DNA of 64,000 nt from Xanthomonas phaseoli pv. phaseoli (GCA_022749655.1 CP094243.1:3038001-3102000); one strand, 5' to 3'; shown: positions 21,190-30,677, numbered from the stretch's first letter. The notes: a model not told the origin generated them from the sequence alone. Translations and numbers: made by a program.

Positions 21190-23064
21190 ATGTCCATCAT
21201 GTCCACCGGGACCAGCGCGCTCATCGCCTTCCAACGGGCGTTGTCGACCGTTAGCCATAACGTCGCCAACATCAATACCGAAGGCTATAGCCGCCAACGT
21301 GTGGAATTTGCAACGCGCACGCCCACCGACATGGGCTACGCGTTCGTGGGCAATGGCGCCAAGATCACCGATGTAGGCCGGGTCGCCGATCAGCTGGCCA
21401 TCTCGCGCCTGCTCGACAGCGGCGGCGAACTGTCGCGCCTGCAGCAGCTGTCCTCGCTGTCCAACCGCGTCGACGCGCTGTACTCCAATACCGCCACCAA
21501 CGTGGCCGGGCTGTGGTCGAATTTCTTCGATTCCACCAGTGCAGTGTCGTCCAACGCCTCTTCCACCGCCGAGCGCCAGAGCATGCTCGACAGCGGCAAT
21601 TCGCTGGCGACGCGCTTCAAGCAGCTCAACGGGCAGATGGACAGCCTGAGCAACGAAGTCAACAGCGGGCTGACCTCCTCGGTGGACGAAGTCAACCGCT
21701 TGACGCAGCAGATCGCCAAGCTCAACGGCACCATCGGCAGCAGTGCCCAGGCGGCAGCGCCGGACATGCTTGACCAGCGCGACGCGCTGGTGAGCAAGCT
21801 GGTCGGCTTTACCGGCGGTACTGCGGTGATCCAGGACGGCGGCTTCATGAACGTTTTCACCGCCGGCGGCCAGCCGCTGGTGGTCGGTACCACCTCGTCC
21901 AAACTCGTCACCGTTGCCGACCCGTATCAGCCGACCAAGCTGCAGGTGGCGATGCAGACCCAGGGCCAGAACGTCAGCCTCAGCGCCAGTTCGCTGGGCG
22001 GGCAGATCGGCGGTCTGCTGGAATTCCGCAGCAGCGTGCTCGAGCCGACCCAGGCCGAACTCGGCCGCCTGGCCGTGGGCATGGCCAGCACCTTCAATGC
22101 CGGCCATAGCCAGGGGATGGACTTGTATGGCGCGATGGGCGGCAACTTCTTCAATATCGGTTCGCCCGCCGTTGCCGCCAATCCGAGCAATACCGGCAGC
22201 GCATCGCTGAGCGCCAGTTTCAGCAACGTGAGTGCCGTCGACGGCCAGAACGTCACGCTCAGCTTCGATGGCACCAACTGGAAGGCCATCAACGCCAGTA
22301 CCGGCTCTGCCGTGCCGATGACCGGTACCGGCACCGCCGCCGACCCGCTGGTGCTCAATGGCGTCAGCATGGTGGTGGGCGGCACGCCAGCCAGCGGCGA
22401 CAAGTTCCTGCTGCAGCCCACCGCCGGGCTGGCTGGCAGCTTGTCGGTGGCCATTACCGATCCTTCGCGCATCGCCGCGGCCACTCCGGTCAAGGCCACT
22501 GCCACGGTCGCCAACCTGGGCACCGGCAAGATCAGCGACGTGAAGGTCACCAATGCGCAGAACCCCGCGCTGCTGACCCCCTCCTCGATCGAGTTCATCG
22601 ACGCCAACCAGTACACCATCGATGGCGCCGGCCCGTTCGCCTACACCGCCGGCCAGACCATCAGCGCCAACGGCTGGAGCTTCGCGCTGGACGGCGCACC
22701 CAAGGCCGGCGACACCTTCGGCGTCGGCCCGATGGGCGCCGGCTCCAGCGACAACGGCAATGCCAAATTGCTGGCCAACATCGACGATGCCAAGGCGCTC
22801 AGCGGTGGCACGGTCACCCTCAATGGCGCGCTCTCCGGCCTGACCACCTCGGTGGGTTCGGCCGCGCGTGCGGCCAGCTATTCGGCCGATGCGCAGAAGG
22901 TCATCAACGACCAGGCGCAGGCCAGCCGCGATTCGATTTCCGGCGTCAACCTCGATGAGGAAGCCGCCAACATGTTGAAACTGCAGCAGGCCTACCAGGC
23001 CGCTGCACAGATGATCTCGACCGCCGACACCATCTTCCAAGCCATCCTGGGTGCCGTACGCTGA
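21190..23064 (+). CDS. flgK: hook-filament junction protein FlgK
   Basis: A 624-aa protein joining hook and filament, an export client of FlgN. The N-terminal motif reads ALIAFQRALSTVSHNVANINTEGYSRQRVEF, with coiled-coil heptads to about residue 200. The C-terminus has SGVNLDEEAANMLKLQQAYQA and ISTADTIFQAIL. The stop TGA overlaps the flgL ATG by one base, which implies translational coupling. Confidence 0.95.
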   Translation: MSIMSTGTSALIAFQRALSTVSHNVANINTEGYSRQRVEFATRTPTDMGYAFVGNGAKITDVGRVADQLAISRLLDSGGELSRLQQLSSLSNRVDALYSNTATNVAGLWSNFFDSTSAVSSNASSTAERQSMLDSGNSLATRFKQLNGQMDSLSNEVNSGLTSSVDEVNRLTQQIAKLNGTIGSSAQAAAPDMLDQRDALVSKLVGFTGGTAVIQDGGFMNVFTAGGQPLVVGTTSSKLVTVADPYQPTKLQVAMQTQGQNVSLSASSLGGQIGGLLEFRSSVLEPTQAELGRLAVGMASTFNAGHSQGMDLYGAMGGNFFNIGSPAVAANPSNTGSASLSASFSNVSAVDGQNVTLSFDGTNWKAINASTGSAVPMTGTGTAADPLVLNGVSMVVGGTPASGDKFLLQPTAGLAGSLSVAITDPSRIAAATPVKATATVANLGTGKISDVKVTNAQNPALLTPSSIEFIDANQYTIDGAGPFAYTAGQTISANGWSFALDGAPKAGDTFGVGPMGAGSSDNGNAKLLANIDDAKALSGGTVTLNGALSGLTTSVGSAARAASYSADAQKVINDQAQASRDSISGVNLDEEAANMLKLQQAYQAAAQMISTADTIFQAILGAVR

Positions 23065-24269
23065 TGACCGACCGTATCTCCACCAGCATGATGTACAGCC
23101 AGTCGGTCGCCTCGATGGGCGCCAAGCAGTCGCGGCTGAACCAGCTCGAATCGCAGCTCTCCAGTGGGCAGCGCCTGGTCACCGCCAAGGACGACCCGGT
23201 GGTTGCAGGCACGGCGGTCGGTCTGGACCGCGCCCTGGCGGCGATCACGCGCTTCGGCGAAAACGCCAACAACGTGCAGAACCGGCTCGGTCTGCAGGAA
23301 AACGCGCTCTCGCAAGCCGGCGACAAAATGGCGCGCGTCACCGAATTGGCGGTGCAGGCCAGCAATTCTTCGCTCAGCCCTGATGACCGCAAGGCGATCG
23401 CCTCGGAACTGACAGCGCTGCGCGAGAGCATGGTGAGCCTGGCCAACAGCACCGACGGCACCGGGCGCTACCTGTTTGGTGGCACCGCCGATGGCAGTGC
23501 GCCCTTCATCAAGAGCAATGGCAGCGTCACCTACAACGGCGACCAGACCCAGAAGCAGGTCGAAGTGGCGCCGGACACCTTCGTCAGCGACACCCTGCCC
23601 GGCAGCGAAATCTTCATGCGCATCCGCACCGGCGACGGCACCGTGGATGCGCACGCCAATGCCGCCAACACCGGGACCGGCTTGCTGCTGGATTTCAGCC
23701 GCGATGCCAGCACCGGCAGCTGGAACGGTGGAAGTTACAGCGTGCAGTTCACCGCCGCCGACACCTATGAAGTGCGCGACAGCACCAATACGGTGGTCGG
23801 CACCGGCACCTACAAGGAAGGCGAAGACATCAACGCCGCCGGCGTGCGCATGCGCATCAGCGGCGCCCCGGCGGTAGGCGACAGTTTCCAGATTGGCGCC
23901 TCCGGCACCAAGGATGTGTTCTCCACCATCGACGACCTGGTCGGCGCGCTCAATTCGGACACGCTGACCGCGCCGCAGAAGGCAGCGATGATCAACACGC
24001 TGCAGACGTCGATGCGCGACATCACCCAGGCGTCCTCGAAGATGATCGATGCGCGTGCCTCCGGCGGCGCGCAGTTGTCGGCCATCGACAATGCCAACGC
24101 GTTGCTCGAATCCAACGAAGTCACGCTCAAGACCAGCCTGTCGTCGATCCGCGACCTGGACTACGCCTCGGCGATTGGGCAGTACCAACTCGAGAAGGCC
24201 TCGTTGCAGGCCGCTCAAACGATTTTTCAGCAGATGCAGTCGTCGTCGTTGTTCAACATCATCCGCTGA
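23064..24269 (+). CDS. flgL: hook-filament junction protein FlgL
   Basis: A 401-aa flagellin-like junction protein, HAP3. The N-terminus RISTSMMYSQSVASMGAKQSRL is followed by QLSSGQRLVTAKDDPV, and the C-terminus SLSSIRDLDYASAIGQYQLEKASLQAAQ is typical. It is translationally coupled to flgK. About 190 bp of lower-GC sequence follows before the IS5 element; that stretch once lay directly upstream of fliC. Confidence 0.95.
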   Translation: MTDRISTSMMYSQSVASMGAKQSRLNQLESQLSSGQRLVTAKDDPVVAGTAVGLDRALAAITRFGENANNVQNRLGLQENALSQAGDKMARVTELAVQASNSSLSPDDRKAIASELTALRESMVSLANSTDGTGRYLFGGTADGSAPFIKSNGSVTYNGDQTQKQVEVAPDTFVSDTLPGSEIFMRIRTGDGTVDAHANAANTGTGLLLDFSRDASTGSWNGGSYSVQFTAADTYEVRDSTNTVVGTGTYKEGEDINAAGVRMRISGAPAVGDSFQIGASGTKDVFSTIDDLVGALNSDTLTAPQKAAMINTLQTSMRDITQASSKMIDARASGGAQLSAIDNANALLESNEVTLKTSLSSIRDLDYASAIGQYQLEKASLQAAQTIFQQMQSSSLFNIIR

Positions 24270-24466
24270 TTTTGCCGCAGAAAACCGGGGTTTCTTCGCT
24301 CCTGCACATGAGCACTTGCGCAGGCGGACGGAGTTTATTTTTCGAAGAGTTATACCAACGCTAAAGATTGACGGGGTGCTGCCGAATAAACCAAACCCCT
24401 TGATACACAACGCTTACGTATTTCGTCCCGACGCAGAAAGACAGTAAAAATACTGAATTTCGCTAA

Positions 24467-25628
24467 GGATGGTCTGATCAATGCGGCCAGAGGATGCGTC
24501 GACCCGCATCGGTAGCGCTGACTACGCTCACACCTTCGGTTTTTCGCTGTTTCCAGCGCATTCTCGGGGCATTCTCCCCATTACAGGCACAACTTCCCAA
24601 CGGCAGGCATCAACTGCTTCCGCTTCAGCCACAGGTTCGACAGCGCAAAGAGCGTCAGCACCTGCGCGGTGTTTTTGACCAGGCCGCGATAGCGCACCTT
24701 GGCATAGCCAAACTGGCGCTTGATCACCCGAAACGGATGTTCCACCTTCGCACGCAGGCTGGCCTTGGTGTGCTCCCAGCGCTTGGCCAACTTCAGTTCG
24801 CGCTTGTTCTTGATCTGCTTCAGCTTCGAGGGCTTCTCCGCGATCAGGTAGCGTAGCTTGCGCTTGCCCTTGATCTCATCGCGCTTCTCAAGCCCGGTGT
24901 AGCCGCTGTCCCCACACACCGTGTCTTCCTTGCCATGCAGCAGCTTGTGCGCTTGCGTGATGTCCGCCACGTTGGCTGCCGTGCATTCCACGTGGTGCAC
25001 TAGGCCGGATTCATCATCCACTCCAATGTGCGCCTTCATCCCGAAGAAGTATTGGTTGCCCTTCTTGGTCTGGCGCATCTCCGGATCGCGCTCACCGTCC
25101 TTGTTCTTGGTCGAACTGGGCGCAGAGATAATCGTGGCATCCACAATCGTCCCGCCGCGCAGGCTCTGACCCTTGCGCGACAGATGCGCGTTCACCCGAT
25201 TGAACAGCTTGCGCGCCAAATCGTGCTGCTCCAGCAGATGGCGAAAGTTGAGAATCGTCGTCTCGTCCGGCACCTCATCCAGCCCGCCGATCTTGGCGAA
25301 ACGGCGCATCGACACCGTGTCGTACAAGGCTTCTTCCGCCGATGGATCGCTCAATGCATACCACTGCTGCAAAAAGTGGATGCGCAGCATCGTCTCCAGC
25401 CGATACGGCTGTCGTCCCGGTTGCCCCGACTTCGGGTAGTGCGGCTCGATCAGCCCCAGCAGCTCCTTCCACGGCACGACCTGCTCCATCTCGGCCAAAA
25501 ACACCTCACGCCGCGTCCGCTTGCGCTTGCCGTCGTACTCCGCGTCGCCGAAGGTCAGCTGCATCGAAATCGTCTACTCGGGTCGATGATCGATTGTGGC
25601 AGATCAGGACGGATTGTTCAGAGTTTCC
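24467..25628 (-). mobile_element. IS5-family insertion sequence, intact copy
   Basis: A 1,162-bp element bounded by imperfect inverted ends GGATGGTCTGATCAATGCG and GGAAACTCTGAACAATCCG (14 of 19 match), flanked by the 4-bp target duplication CTAA (24463-24466 and 25629-25632). It carries one transposase gene on the minus strand. A second copy in opposite orientation lies at 45542-47899. The insertion point is the -35 region of the fliC promoter. Confidence 0.95.
24581..25564 (-). CDS. IS5-family transposase
   Basis: A 327-aa DDE transposase. The N-terminal DUF772-like region has [17 protein letters not shown] and [13 protein letters not shown]. The catalytic residues sit in GGTIVDATIISAPSS (Asp), VCGDSGYTG (Asp) and AKVEHPFRVIKRQFG (Glu). 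The frame is intact, so the element may be active and could mobilise the broken second copy in trans. It is transcribed away from fliC, toward flgL. Confidence 0.93.
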   Translation of the reverse strand: MQLTFGDAEYDGKRKRTRREVFLAEMEQVVPWKELLGLIEPHYPKSGQPGRQPYRLETMLRIHFLQQWYALSDPSAEEALYDTVSMRRFAKIGGLDEVPDETTILNFRHLLEQHDLARKLFNRVNAHLSRKGQSLRGGTIVDATIISAPSSTKNKDGERDPEMRQTKKGNQYFFGMKAHIGVDDESGLVHHVECTAANVADITQAHKLLHGKEDTVCGDSGYTGLEKRDEIKGKRKLRYLIAEKPSKLKQIKNKRELKLAKRWEHTKASLRAKVEHPFRVIKRQFGYAKVRYRGLVKNTAQVLTLFALSNLWLKRKQLMPAVGKLCL

Positions 25629-25629
25629 C

Positions 25630-25656
25630 TAAAGGTTCCCGACGCAACGCCGTTAT
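25630..25656 (+). promoter_or_regulatory. sigma-28 promoter of fliC, rebuilt at the IS5 junction
   Basis: TAAAGGTT (25630-25637), an 11-base spacer and GCCGTTAT (25649-25656) match the FliA consensus. The first bases of the -35 (TAA) lie in the CTAA target duplication of the IS5 copy, so the core promoter is intact although everything upstream has been replaced by the IS. The fliC start is about 94 bp downstream. Confidence 0.8.
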
Positions 25657-25749
25657 TCATCTCAGCAGCGGCAACGGCCAACTTGATGGCCCCCTGCGGA
25701 GGCTCCAGGCAAGTCCCCTTGCCGGAAAAATCGCTTAGGAGAAATCAAA

Positions 25750-26949
25750 ATGGCACAGGTAATCAACACCAACGTAATGTCGCTGAACGCTCAGCGTAAC
25801 CTCAACACCAGCAGCGCCAGCATGTCGACGAGCATCCAGCGTCTGTCGTCTGGTCTGCGCATCAACAGCGCCAAGGACGACGCCGCAGGTCTGGCGATCT
25901 CCGAGCGTTTCACCACGCAGATCCGCGGCCTGGACGTTGCCTCGCGCAACGCCAACGACGGCATCTCGCTGGCCCAGACCGCCGAAGGCGCGATGGTGGA
26001 AATCGGCAACAACCTGCAGCGTATCCGCGAACTGTCGGTGCAGTCGTCCAACGCCACCAACTCCTCGACCGACCGCGACGCGCTGAACTCGGAAGTCAAG
26101 CAGCTGACCGCTGAAATCGACCGCGTTGCCAACCAGACCAACTTCAACGGCACCAAGCTGCTGGACGGTTCGTTCTCCGGCGCGCTGTTCCAGGTCGGCG
26201 CCGACGCCGGCCAGACCATCGGCATCAACAGCATCGTCGACGCCAACGTCGATTCGCTGGGCAAGGCCAACTTCGCCGCCTCCGTTTCCGGCGCCGGCGT
26301 CACCGGCACCGCCACGGCTTCCGGCTCGATCACCGGTATTTCGCTGGCCTTCAACGATGCCAGCGGCACCGCCAAGACCGTCACCATCGGCGACGTCAAA
26401 GTTGCCAACGGCGACGACGCGGCGGCGATCAACAAGAAGGTCGCGGCGGCGATCAACGACAAGCTGGACCAGACCGGCATGTATGCCTCGATCGACACCA
26501 GCGGCAACCTCAAGCTCGAATCGCTCAAGGCCGGCCAGGACTTCACCTCGCTGAGCATGGGCACCTCCAGCGCCACCGGCGTCACCGTCGGCGCCGGCCT
26601 CACCACCGCTTCGGCAGCCTCCGGCTCTACCGCAGTCACCCTGACCAACCTGGACATCTCCACCTTCGCCGGCTCGCAGCAGGCCCTGGAAATCGTCGAC
26701 AAGGCGCTGACCGCGGTCAACTCCTCGCGCGCCGACATGGGTGCGGTGCAGAACCGCTTCACCTCCACCATCGCCAACCTGAGCGCGACCTCGGAAAACT
26801 TGTCGGCCTCGCGTAGCCGTATCCGCGACACCGACTACGCCAAGGAAACCGCCGAACTGACCCGCACGCAGATCCTGCAGCAGGCCGGTACCGCGATGCT
26901 GGCCCAGGCCAAGTCGGTTCCGCAGAACGTGCTGAGCCTGTTGCAGTAA
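25750..26949 (+). CDS. fliC: flagellin FliC
   Basis: A 399-aa filament subunit. The D0/D1 N-terminus is [18 protein letters not shown] with [21 protein letters not shown], and the C-terminal D1/D0 is [18 protein letters not shown] with VLSLLQ at the end. The central D2/D3 region (about 170-290) is Ala/Thr/Ser-rich and a likely glycosylation surface. The flg22-equivalent epitope spans residues 30-51, with Asp at position 43. AGGAG precedes the ATG. Expression should come from the sigma-28 promoter at 25630, and a strong terminator follows. Confidence 0.97.
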   Translation: MAQVINTNVMSLNAQRNLNTSSASMSTSIQRLSSGLRINSAKDDAAGLAISERFTTQIRGLDVASRNANDGISLAQTAEGAMVEIGNNLQRIRELSVQSSNATNSSTDRDALNSEVKQLTAEIDRVANQTNFNGTKLLDGSFSGALFQVGADAGQTIGINSIVDANVDSLGKANFAASVSGAGVTGTATASGSITGISLAFNDASGTAKTVTIGDVKVANGDDAAAINKKVAAAINDKLDQTGMYASIDTSGNLKLESLKAGQDFTSLSMGTSSATGVTVGAGLTTASAASGSTAVTLTNLDISTFAGSQQALEIVDKALTAVNSSRADMGAVQNRFTSTIANLSATSENLSASRSRIRDTDYAKETAELTRTQILQQAGTAMLAQAKSVPQNVLSLLQ

Positions 26950-26997
26950 CCGGCAGTTAGCTGCCGCCGCAACGCGGCAGCGCTCCGCAGCAAACCC

Positions 26998-27024
26998 AAA
27001 GCCCCTCTTCGGAGGGGCTTTTTT
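26998..27024 (+). terminator. rho-independent terminator of fliC
   Basis: AAAGCCCCTC-TTCG-GAGGGGCTTTTTT: a ten-pair stem (seven GC-rich pairs extended by A-U pairs), a UUCG tetraloop and a run of six Ts, 50 bp after the fliC stop. Confidence 0.95.
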
Positions 27025-27086
27025 GTGGCCGCAGCCCGGCTGCGCCAGCCTTTGACGGATTGTTGACGCGCGCGGCCGATTCGGCA

Positions 27087-27101
27087 GGCATGGAATTTGC
27101 T
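27087..27101 (+). promoter_or_regulatory. probable sigma-54 promoter of fliD
   Basis: AGGCAT-GGAAT-TTGC: GG and GC are spaced correctly, the -12 is perfect and the -24 has one mismatch at its first base and the common T variant at its last. It lies 120 bp before fliD and after the fliC terminator. Confidence 0.6.
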
Positions 27102-27220
27102 TCGATAGCCCTTGTGCACGTACCCCATCGCTGCCGCTAAAGTCCTCGCGGATGCGGCCGATACCCGTCACGTAATCCCATGCGTCCGTGTGTTTCGGAC
27201 GCCCAGACGAGGAATGCAAC

Positions 27221-28544
27221 ATGGCATCGGTGATCAGCACTTCTGGCTCCGGATTGGACATCCCCACCGTGGTGTCCACCCTGGTGTCCCGGCAGAAAGA
27301 CCCCGAGCAGGCGCGCATCAACAAGGCCGGCACCGCTGCGACCACGCAGTTGTCGGCGATCAGCCAGATCAAGAGCAGCATGACCACGCTCAAGTCTGCG
27401 CTGGACAAGGTGATCAGCAGCGCCGACACAAACGCCTACAAGGCCACGGTGCCAACCGATGCCGGCTTCACCGCCACCACCACCAGCTCGGCGGCGCCGG
27501 GCAACTATTCGGTGGAAGTGGTCTCGCTGGCGACCTCGCAGAAACTGGCCTCCGGTGCGTTCGCTGCCGACGCCACGGTGGGCAGCGGCACGCTGACCAT
27601 CGGCTATGGCGATCAGAGCGTCACCGTGGACATCAGCGGCACCGACAAGCTCGCCGACATCGCCGCGGCCATCAACAAGGCTGCCGGCGGCAAGGGCGTG
27701 ACTGCCAGTGTGGTCACCGCCAACGATGGCCAGCATCTGGTCTTCAATGCGGTCGATTCCGGCACCAAGGGCGCACTGACCATCAGCGCCAGCGACCCCA
27801 GCCTGAGCAGCCTGACCTACGGCCCCGGCGTCACCGGCGGGCTGAACCAGACCGTCGCCGCCGCCGACGCGTTGGTCCGCGTGGACGGTTTCGAGCGCAC
27901 GTCCAGCTCCAATACCGTCAGCGACATCGTGCCCGGCGTGGTGCTTACGCTGACCAAGGCGGCTGAAGGCACCAAGTTCAATCTGGGCGTGACAGCCGAC
28001 ACCAGCGGCCTCAAGGGCAACCTCACCGCGTTCGCCGCGGCCTACAACACCGCCAACACGCTGCTGGCCAAGAGCAGCAGCTACGACGCCACCACCAAGA
28101 CCGCTTCGGCGCTGACCGGCGATTCGCTGGTGCGCAATCAGGCAGCAGCTGCGCGGCCAGGTCAGCGGCAACGTCAACGAACTCAAGGCCCTGGGCCTGA
28201 CCATCGACAAGGATGGCGTGATGAGTTTCGACGGCGCCAAGTTCGACACCGCGATCGCCTCGGACGGTGGCGCGGCGGCCGAGGTGTTCGGCAAGGACAG
28301 CAAGTTCAGCGGCACGCTGAGCAAAATTCTCGACAGCAACGTCAATGTCACCAACGGCACGCTGACCCTGCGCTCGGACAGCTTGAACAAGACCATCAAG
28401 GGCTATGAGTCGGAGCTGGACGATCTCGATGCGCGCATGGAAAAACTCAGCGACCGCTACACCGCGCAATTCACCGCAATGGAAACCATGATCACCCAGT
28501 TGCAGAGCAGCACCAGCTCGCTCAGCAGCCTGCTGACAAGCTGA
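27221..28544 (+). pseudogene. fliD: flagellar filament cap FliD, frame broken once
   Basis: The reconstructed protein is about 440 aa, the filament cap that folds FliC at the tip. The N-terminus ASVISTSGSGLDIPTVVSTLVSRQKDPEQARI and central FliD repeats (GNYSVEVVSLATSQKLAS, TISASDPSLSSLTY) are present. The C-terminal domain reads ALGLTIDKDGVMSFDGAKF and ends with a coiled coil (LDDLDARMEKLSDRYTAQF). The frame is lost near 28141, where one extra G (CAGGCAG for CAGCAG) would explain the shift; without it the sequence reads RNQQQLRGQV. ATG 27221 is preferred because of its GAGGA site and conserved N-terminus. Confidence 0.9.
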
Positions 28545-28562
28545 TTTCCGTGATGACGATCC

Positions 28563-28590
28563 TCAAGTCCTGTCAGGGTATTGCCGATAC
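28563..28590 (+). promoter_or_regulatory. sigma-28-type promoter of fliS
   Basis: TCAAG (28563-28567), 15 bases, then GCCGATAC (28583-28590): a perfect FliA -10 with Pseudomonas-type spacing, about 105 bp before fliS. It would let fliS, the fliT-like gene and the PilZ gene be expressed late with flagellin. Confidence 0.65.
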
Positions 28591-28694
28591 AAGTAAGGCC
28601 TATCGTGATTTCGGCCTTGCCTTCCGGCAGGAGCGTCGTCGCAGGAGCGCAGCGCTCCGGGACCAGCGAAGGTCAGCCCATTGAGGAGTCATCC

Positions 28695-29108
28695 ATGTAC
28701 GGTTCCAATCGTCAGTATGCCGAGCAATATCGCAAGGTCGGCGTGTCCACCAGCGTGACCGAAGCCGATCCGCACAAGCTGGTCTCGTTGCTGTTTGCCG
28801 GCGCTTGCCAGCGCATTCGTCTGGCCCAGGCCTGCCTGGCGCAGGGCGACCAGGCGCGCAAGGGCAAGGCCATCGGCGAGGCGTGCGCGATCGTCGGTCA
28901 CTTGAACGGCTCGCTCGATCACGAAGCCGGTGGCGAGATCGCTGGTAACCTCTCGGCCCTGTACGACTACGTGATGCAGCGGCTGACCGCAGCCAACCTG
29001 CACAACGACGAGACCGCGTTGACCGAAGCGCTGGGGTTGCTCAGCGAAATCGACTCGGCGTGGAACTCCATTCCCCTCGAACAACGCGGCCTTTCCGCCG
29101 TTTCGTGA
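28695..29108 (+). CDS. fliS: flagellin export chaperone FliS
   Basis: A 137-aa helical-bundle chaperone that binds the flagellin C-terminus in the cytoplasm. The FliS landmarks are YAEQYRKVGVSTSVTEADPHKLVSLLF in outline and KGKAIGEACAIVGHLNGSLDHEAGGEIAGNLSALYDYV in outline. ATG 28695 has GAGGAG eight bases upstream and gives a normal-length protein; a frame from 28581 is longer but lacks this site. Eight bases separate it from the fliT-like gene. Confidence 0.93.
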   Translation: MYGSNRQYAEQYRKVGVSTSVTEADPHKLVSLLFAGACQRIRLAQACLAQGDQARKGKAIGEACAIVGHLNGSLDHEAGGEIAGNLSALYDYVMQRLTAANLHNDETALTEALGLLSEIDSAWNSIPLEQRGLSAVS

Positions 29109-29116
29109 GTCCTGCC

Positions 29117-29410
29117 ATGCATAGCGTGCAAAGCCTTCAAGCAGAAATCGCCGACCTTCGCCTGGCCATGGCGCAAGAGGAATTCGAGGCGATGCCGCAA
29201 ATGCTGGACAACCACGACCTGCACCTGCGCGAATACGCGCAGCAGGTGGACATCCAGCAGGACCGCGACGCGCTGCAGGCCTTGCTGGGCATGCACCAGG
29301 ACCTGATGCGGATGATGCGCGAGCGGCAGCGCAAGCTGCTGGAGCTGATCCGCGCACAACGCACCTCATCGTCGGCCAGCCGCGCCTACGCGCGGGTCGG
29401 ACGCATCTGA
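29117..29410 (+). CDS. FliT-like flagellar chaperone/hypothetical protein
   Basis: A 97-aa highly charged, helical protein with long heptad stretches (DNHDLHLREYAQQVDIQQD; LRMMRERQRKLLELI in outline). Its size and position directly after fliS fit FliT, which chaperones FliD and can restrain the flagellar master regulator, but sequence conservation of this family is low. The stop overlaps the next ATG (TGATG), indicating coupling with the PilZ gene. Confidence 0.65.
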   Translation: MHSVQSLQAEIADLRLAMAQEEFEAMPQMLDNHDLHLREYAQQVDIQQDRDALQALLGMHQDLMRMMRERQRKLLELIRAQRTSSSASRAYARVGRI

Positions 29411-29976
29411 TGAGCGCGATCGGCACACTCGCGCCATCGGCCGATGCCGAGCTGTTTGCCGATACGCTCAGTTGCCAATTGCAGTTGCCGGCCGGCTTCC
29501 GGGCCGGGAGCGATGCCGGCGCACACAGCGCCGCAGAAACCCTGTTGCGCAGTCTCGGCCAGGTCGAAGACCTGCGTAGCGAAGAAACCAGCGAAGATCG
29601 CGGCGAACTGCCGCTGCTGGTGCAGCGCATGGACGCCAAACTGGATTTGATGCTGGCGCTGATCGGCCGCCTGGTGCGCCAGGGCGACAGCGGCCTGAGC
29701 CAGGGAATGGTGCACTGGTCGGTGCGCGGGATCCGCCTGAGTTGCGCAACCAGCCACCCGCCGGGCACGGCCGGCAGCGTTTGCCTGCAGCCGTCCGACT
29801 GGCTTCCTGAACTTGTACAGCTTCCTGCTACTGTGCTGGCGAACGCGAGCGATGGCCATGATGTCTGGCTATGGCTGCGCTTTGCCCCGCTCGCCCCGGG
29901 CCTGCAGGACGCCCTGGAACGTCACCTGTTTCGCTTGCATCGCCGTCAGATCGCCGACGCCCGCCGCCAGCGTTGA
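29410..29976 (+). CDS. PilZ-like c-di-GMP-associated protein
   Basis: A 188-aa protein. The N-terminal half is helical (LLRSLGQVEDLRSEE; RMDAKLDLMLALIGRLVRQG). The C-terminal half has a PilZ-like beta-barrel with VHWSVRGIRLSC (compare D/NxSxxG) and WLWLRFAPL, but the RxxxR motif is not clear, so nucleotide binding is uncertain. PilZ proteins of Xanthomonas influence motility and virulence. It overlaps the fliT-like gene by one base and ends 68 bp before the response regulator. Confidence 0.65.
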   Translation: MSAIGTLAPSADAELFADTLSCQLQLPAGFRAGSDAGAHSAAETLLRSLGQVEDLRSEETSEDRGELPLLVQRMDAKLDLMLALIGRLVRQGDSGLSQGMVHWSVRGIRLSCATSHPPGTAGSVCLQPSDWLPELVQLPATVLANASDGHDVWLWLRFAPLAPGLQDALERHLFRLHRRQIADARRQR

Positions 29977-30044
29977 TCCGATAGTTGGCGCCGGGCGCCG
30001 GGTCAGCTAAGGTGCCCTTTACTGAAAAAGGTCTCTTCTGCGCC

Positions 30045-30677
30045 GTGCGAGTCATCATCGTCGACGATCACACCCTTGTCCGTGCCGGCCTGTCCAGGCT
30101 GCTGCAAACCTTCGCTGGCATCGATGTCGTGGGCGAAGCCAGCAATGCGCAACAAGCCCTGGACATGACGTCCCTGCACCGACCCGACCTGGTGCTGATG
30201 GACCTGTCCTTGCCCGGTCGCAGCGGCCTGGATGCCATGACCGACGTGCTGCGCGCCGCGCCGCGCACGCACGTGGTGATGATGTCGATGCACGACGACC
30301 CGGTGCATGTGCGCGATGCGCTCGATCGCGGCGCGGTTGGCTTCGTGGTCAAGGATGCCGCGCCGTTGGAGCTGGAATTGGCGTTGCGTGCTGCCGCCGC
30401 CGGCCAGGTGTTCCTGAGCCCGCAGATCTCGTCCAAGATGATTGCGCCGATGCTGGGCCGCGAAAAGCCGGTCGGCATTGCTGCGCTGTCGCCGCGTCAG
30501 CGCGAGATCCTGCGCGAAATCGGCCGCGGCCAGAGCAACAAGGAAATCGCCGCCGATTTGGGCATCAGCGTCAAGACCGTGGAAACCCATCGCGCCCGCA
30601 TGATGGAATCGCTCGGCTGCCGTCGCGCCAACGATCTGGTGCTGCTGGCCGCCAAGCATCACAACGAGTTGGTCTGA
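30045..30677 (+). CDS. NarL/LuxR-family response regulator
   Basis: A 210-aa regulator. The receiver domain (1-120) has VDDHTLVRAGL, phospho-acceptor Asp53 in VLMDLSLPG, and VVKDAAP. The C-terminal LuxR HTH (about 145-205) reads LSPRQREILREIGRGQSNKEI and ISVKTVETHRARMMESLG. GTG 30045 is chosen because the receiver begins at once; the longer frame from 29985 adds unrelated residues. It lies between filament genes and rpoN2 and has no kinase next to it; the HisKA_3-type kinase at 4513 is a possible partner. Confidence 0.88.
   Translation: MRVIIVDDHTLVRAGLSRLLQTFAGIDVVGEASNAQQALDMTSLHRPDLVLMDLSLPGRSGLDAMTDVLRAAPRTHVVMMSMHDDPVHVRDALDRGAVGFVVKDAAPLELELALRAAAAGQVFLSPQISSKMIAPMLGREKPVGIAALSPRQREILREIGRGQSNKEIAADLGISVKTVETHRARMMESLGCRRANDLVLLAAKHHNELV

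Noticed and set aside
21130..23040. A 636-codon minus-strand frame opposite flgK.
   Set aside because: It is the Gly/Val/Ala/His-rich mirror of a high-GC gene; flgK on the plus strand is unambiguous.
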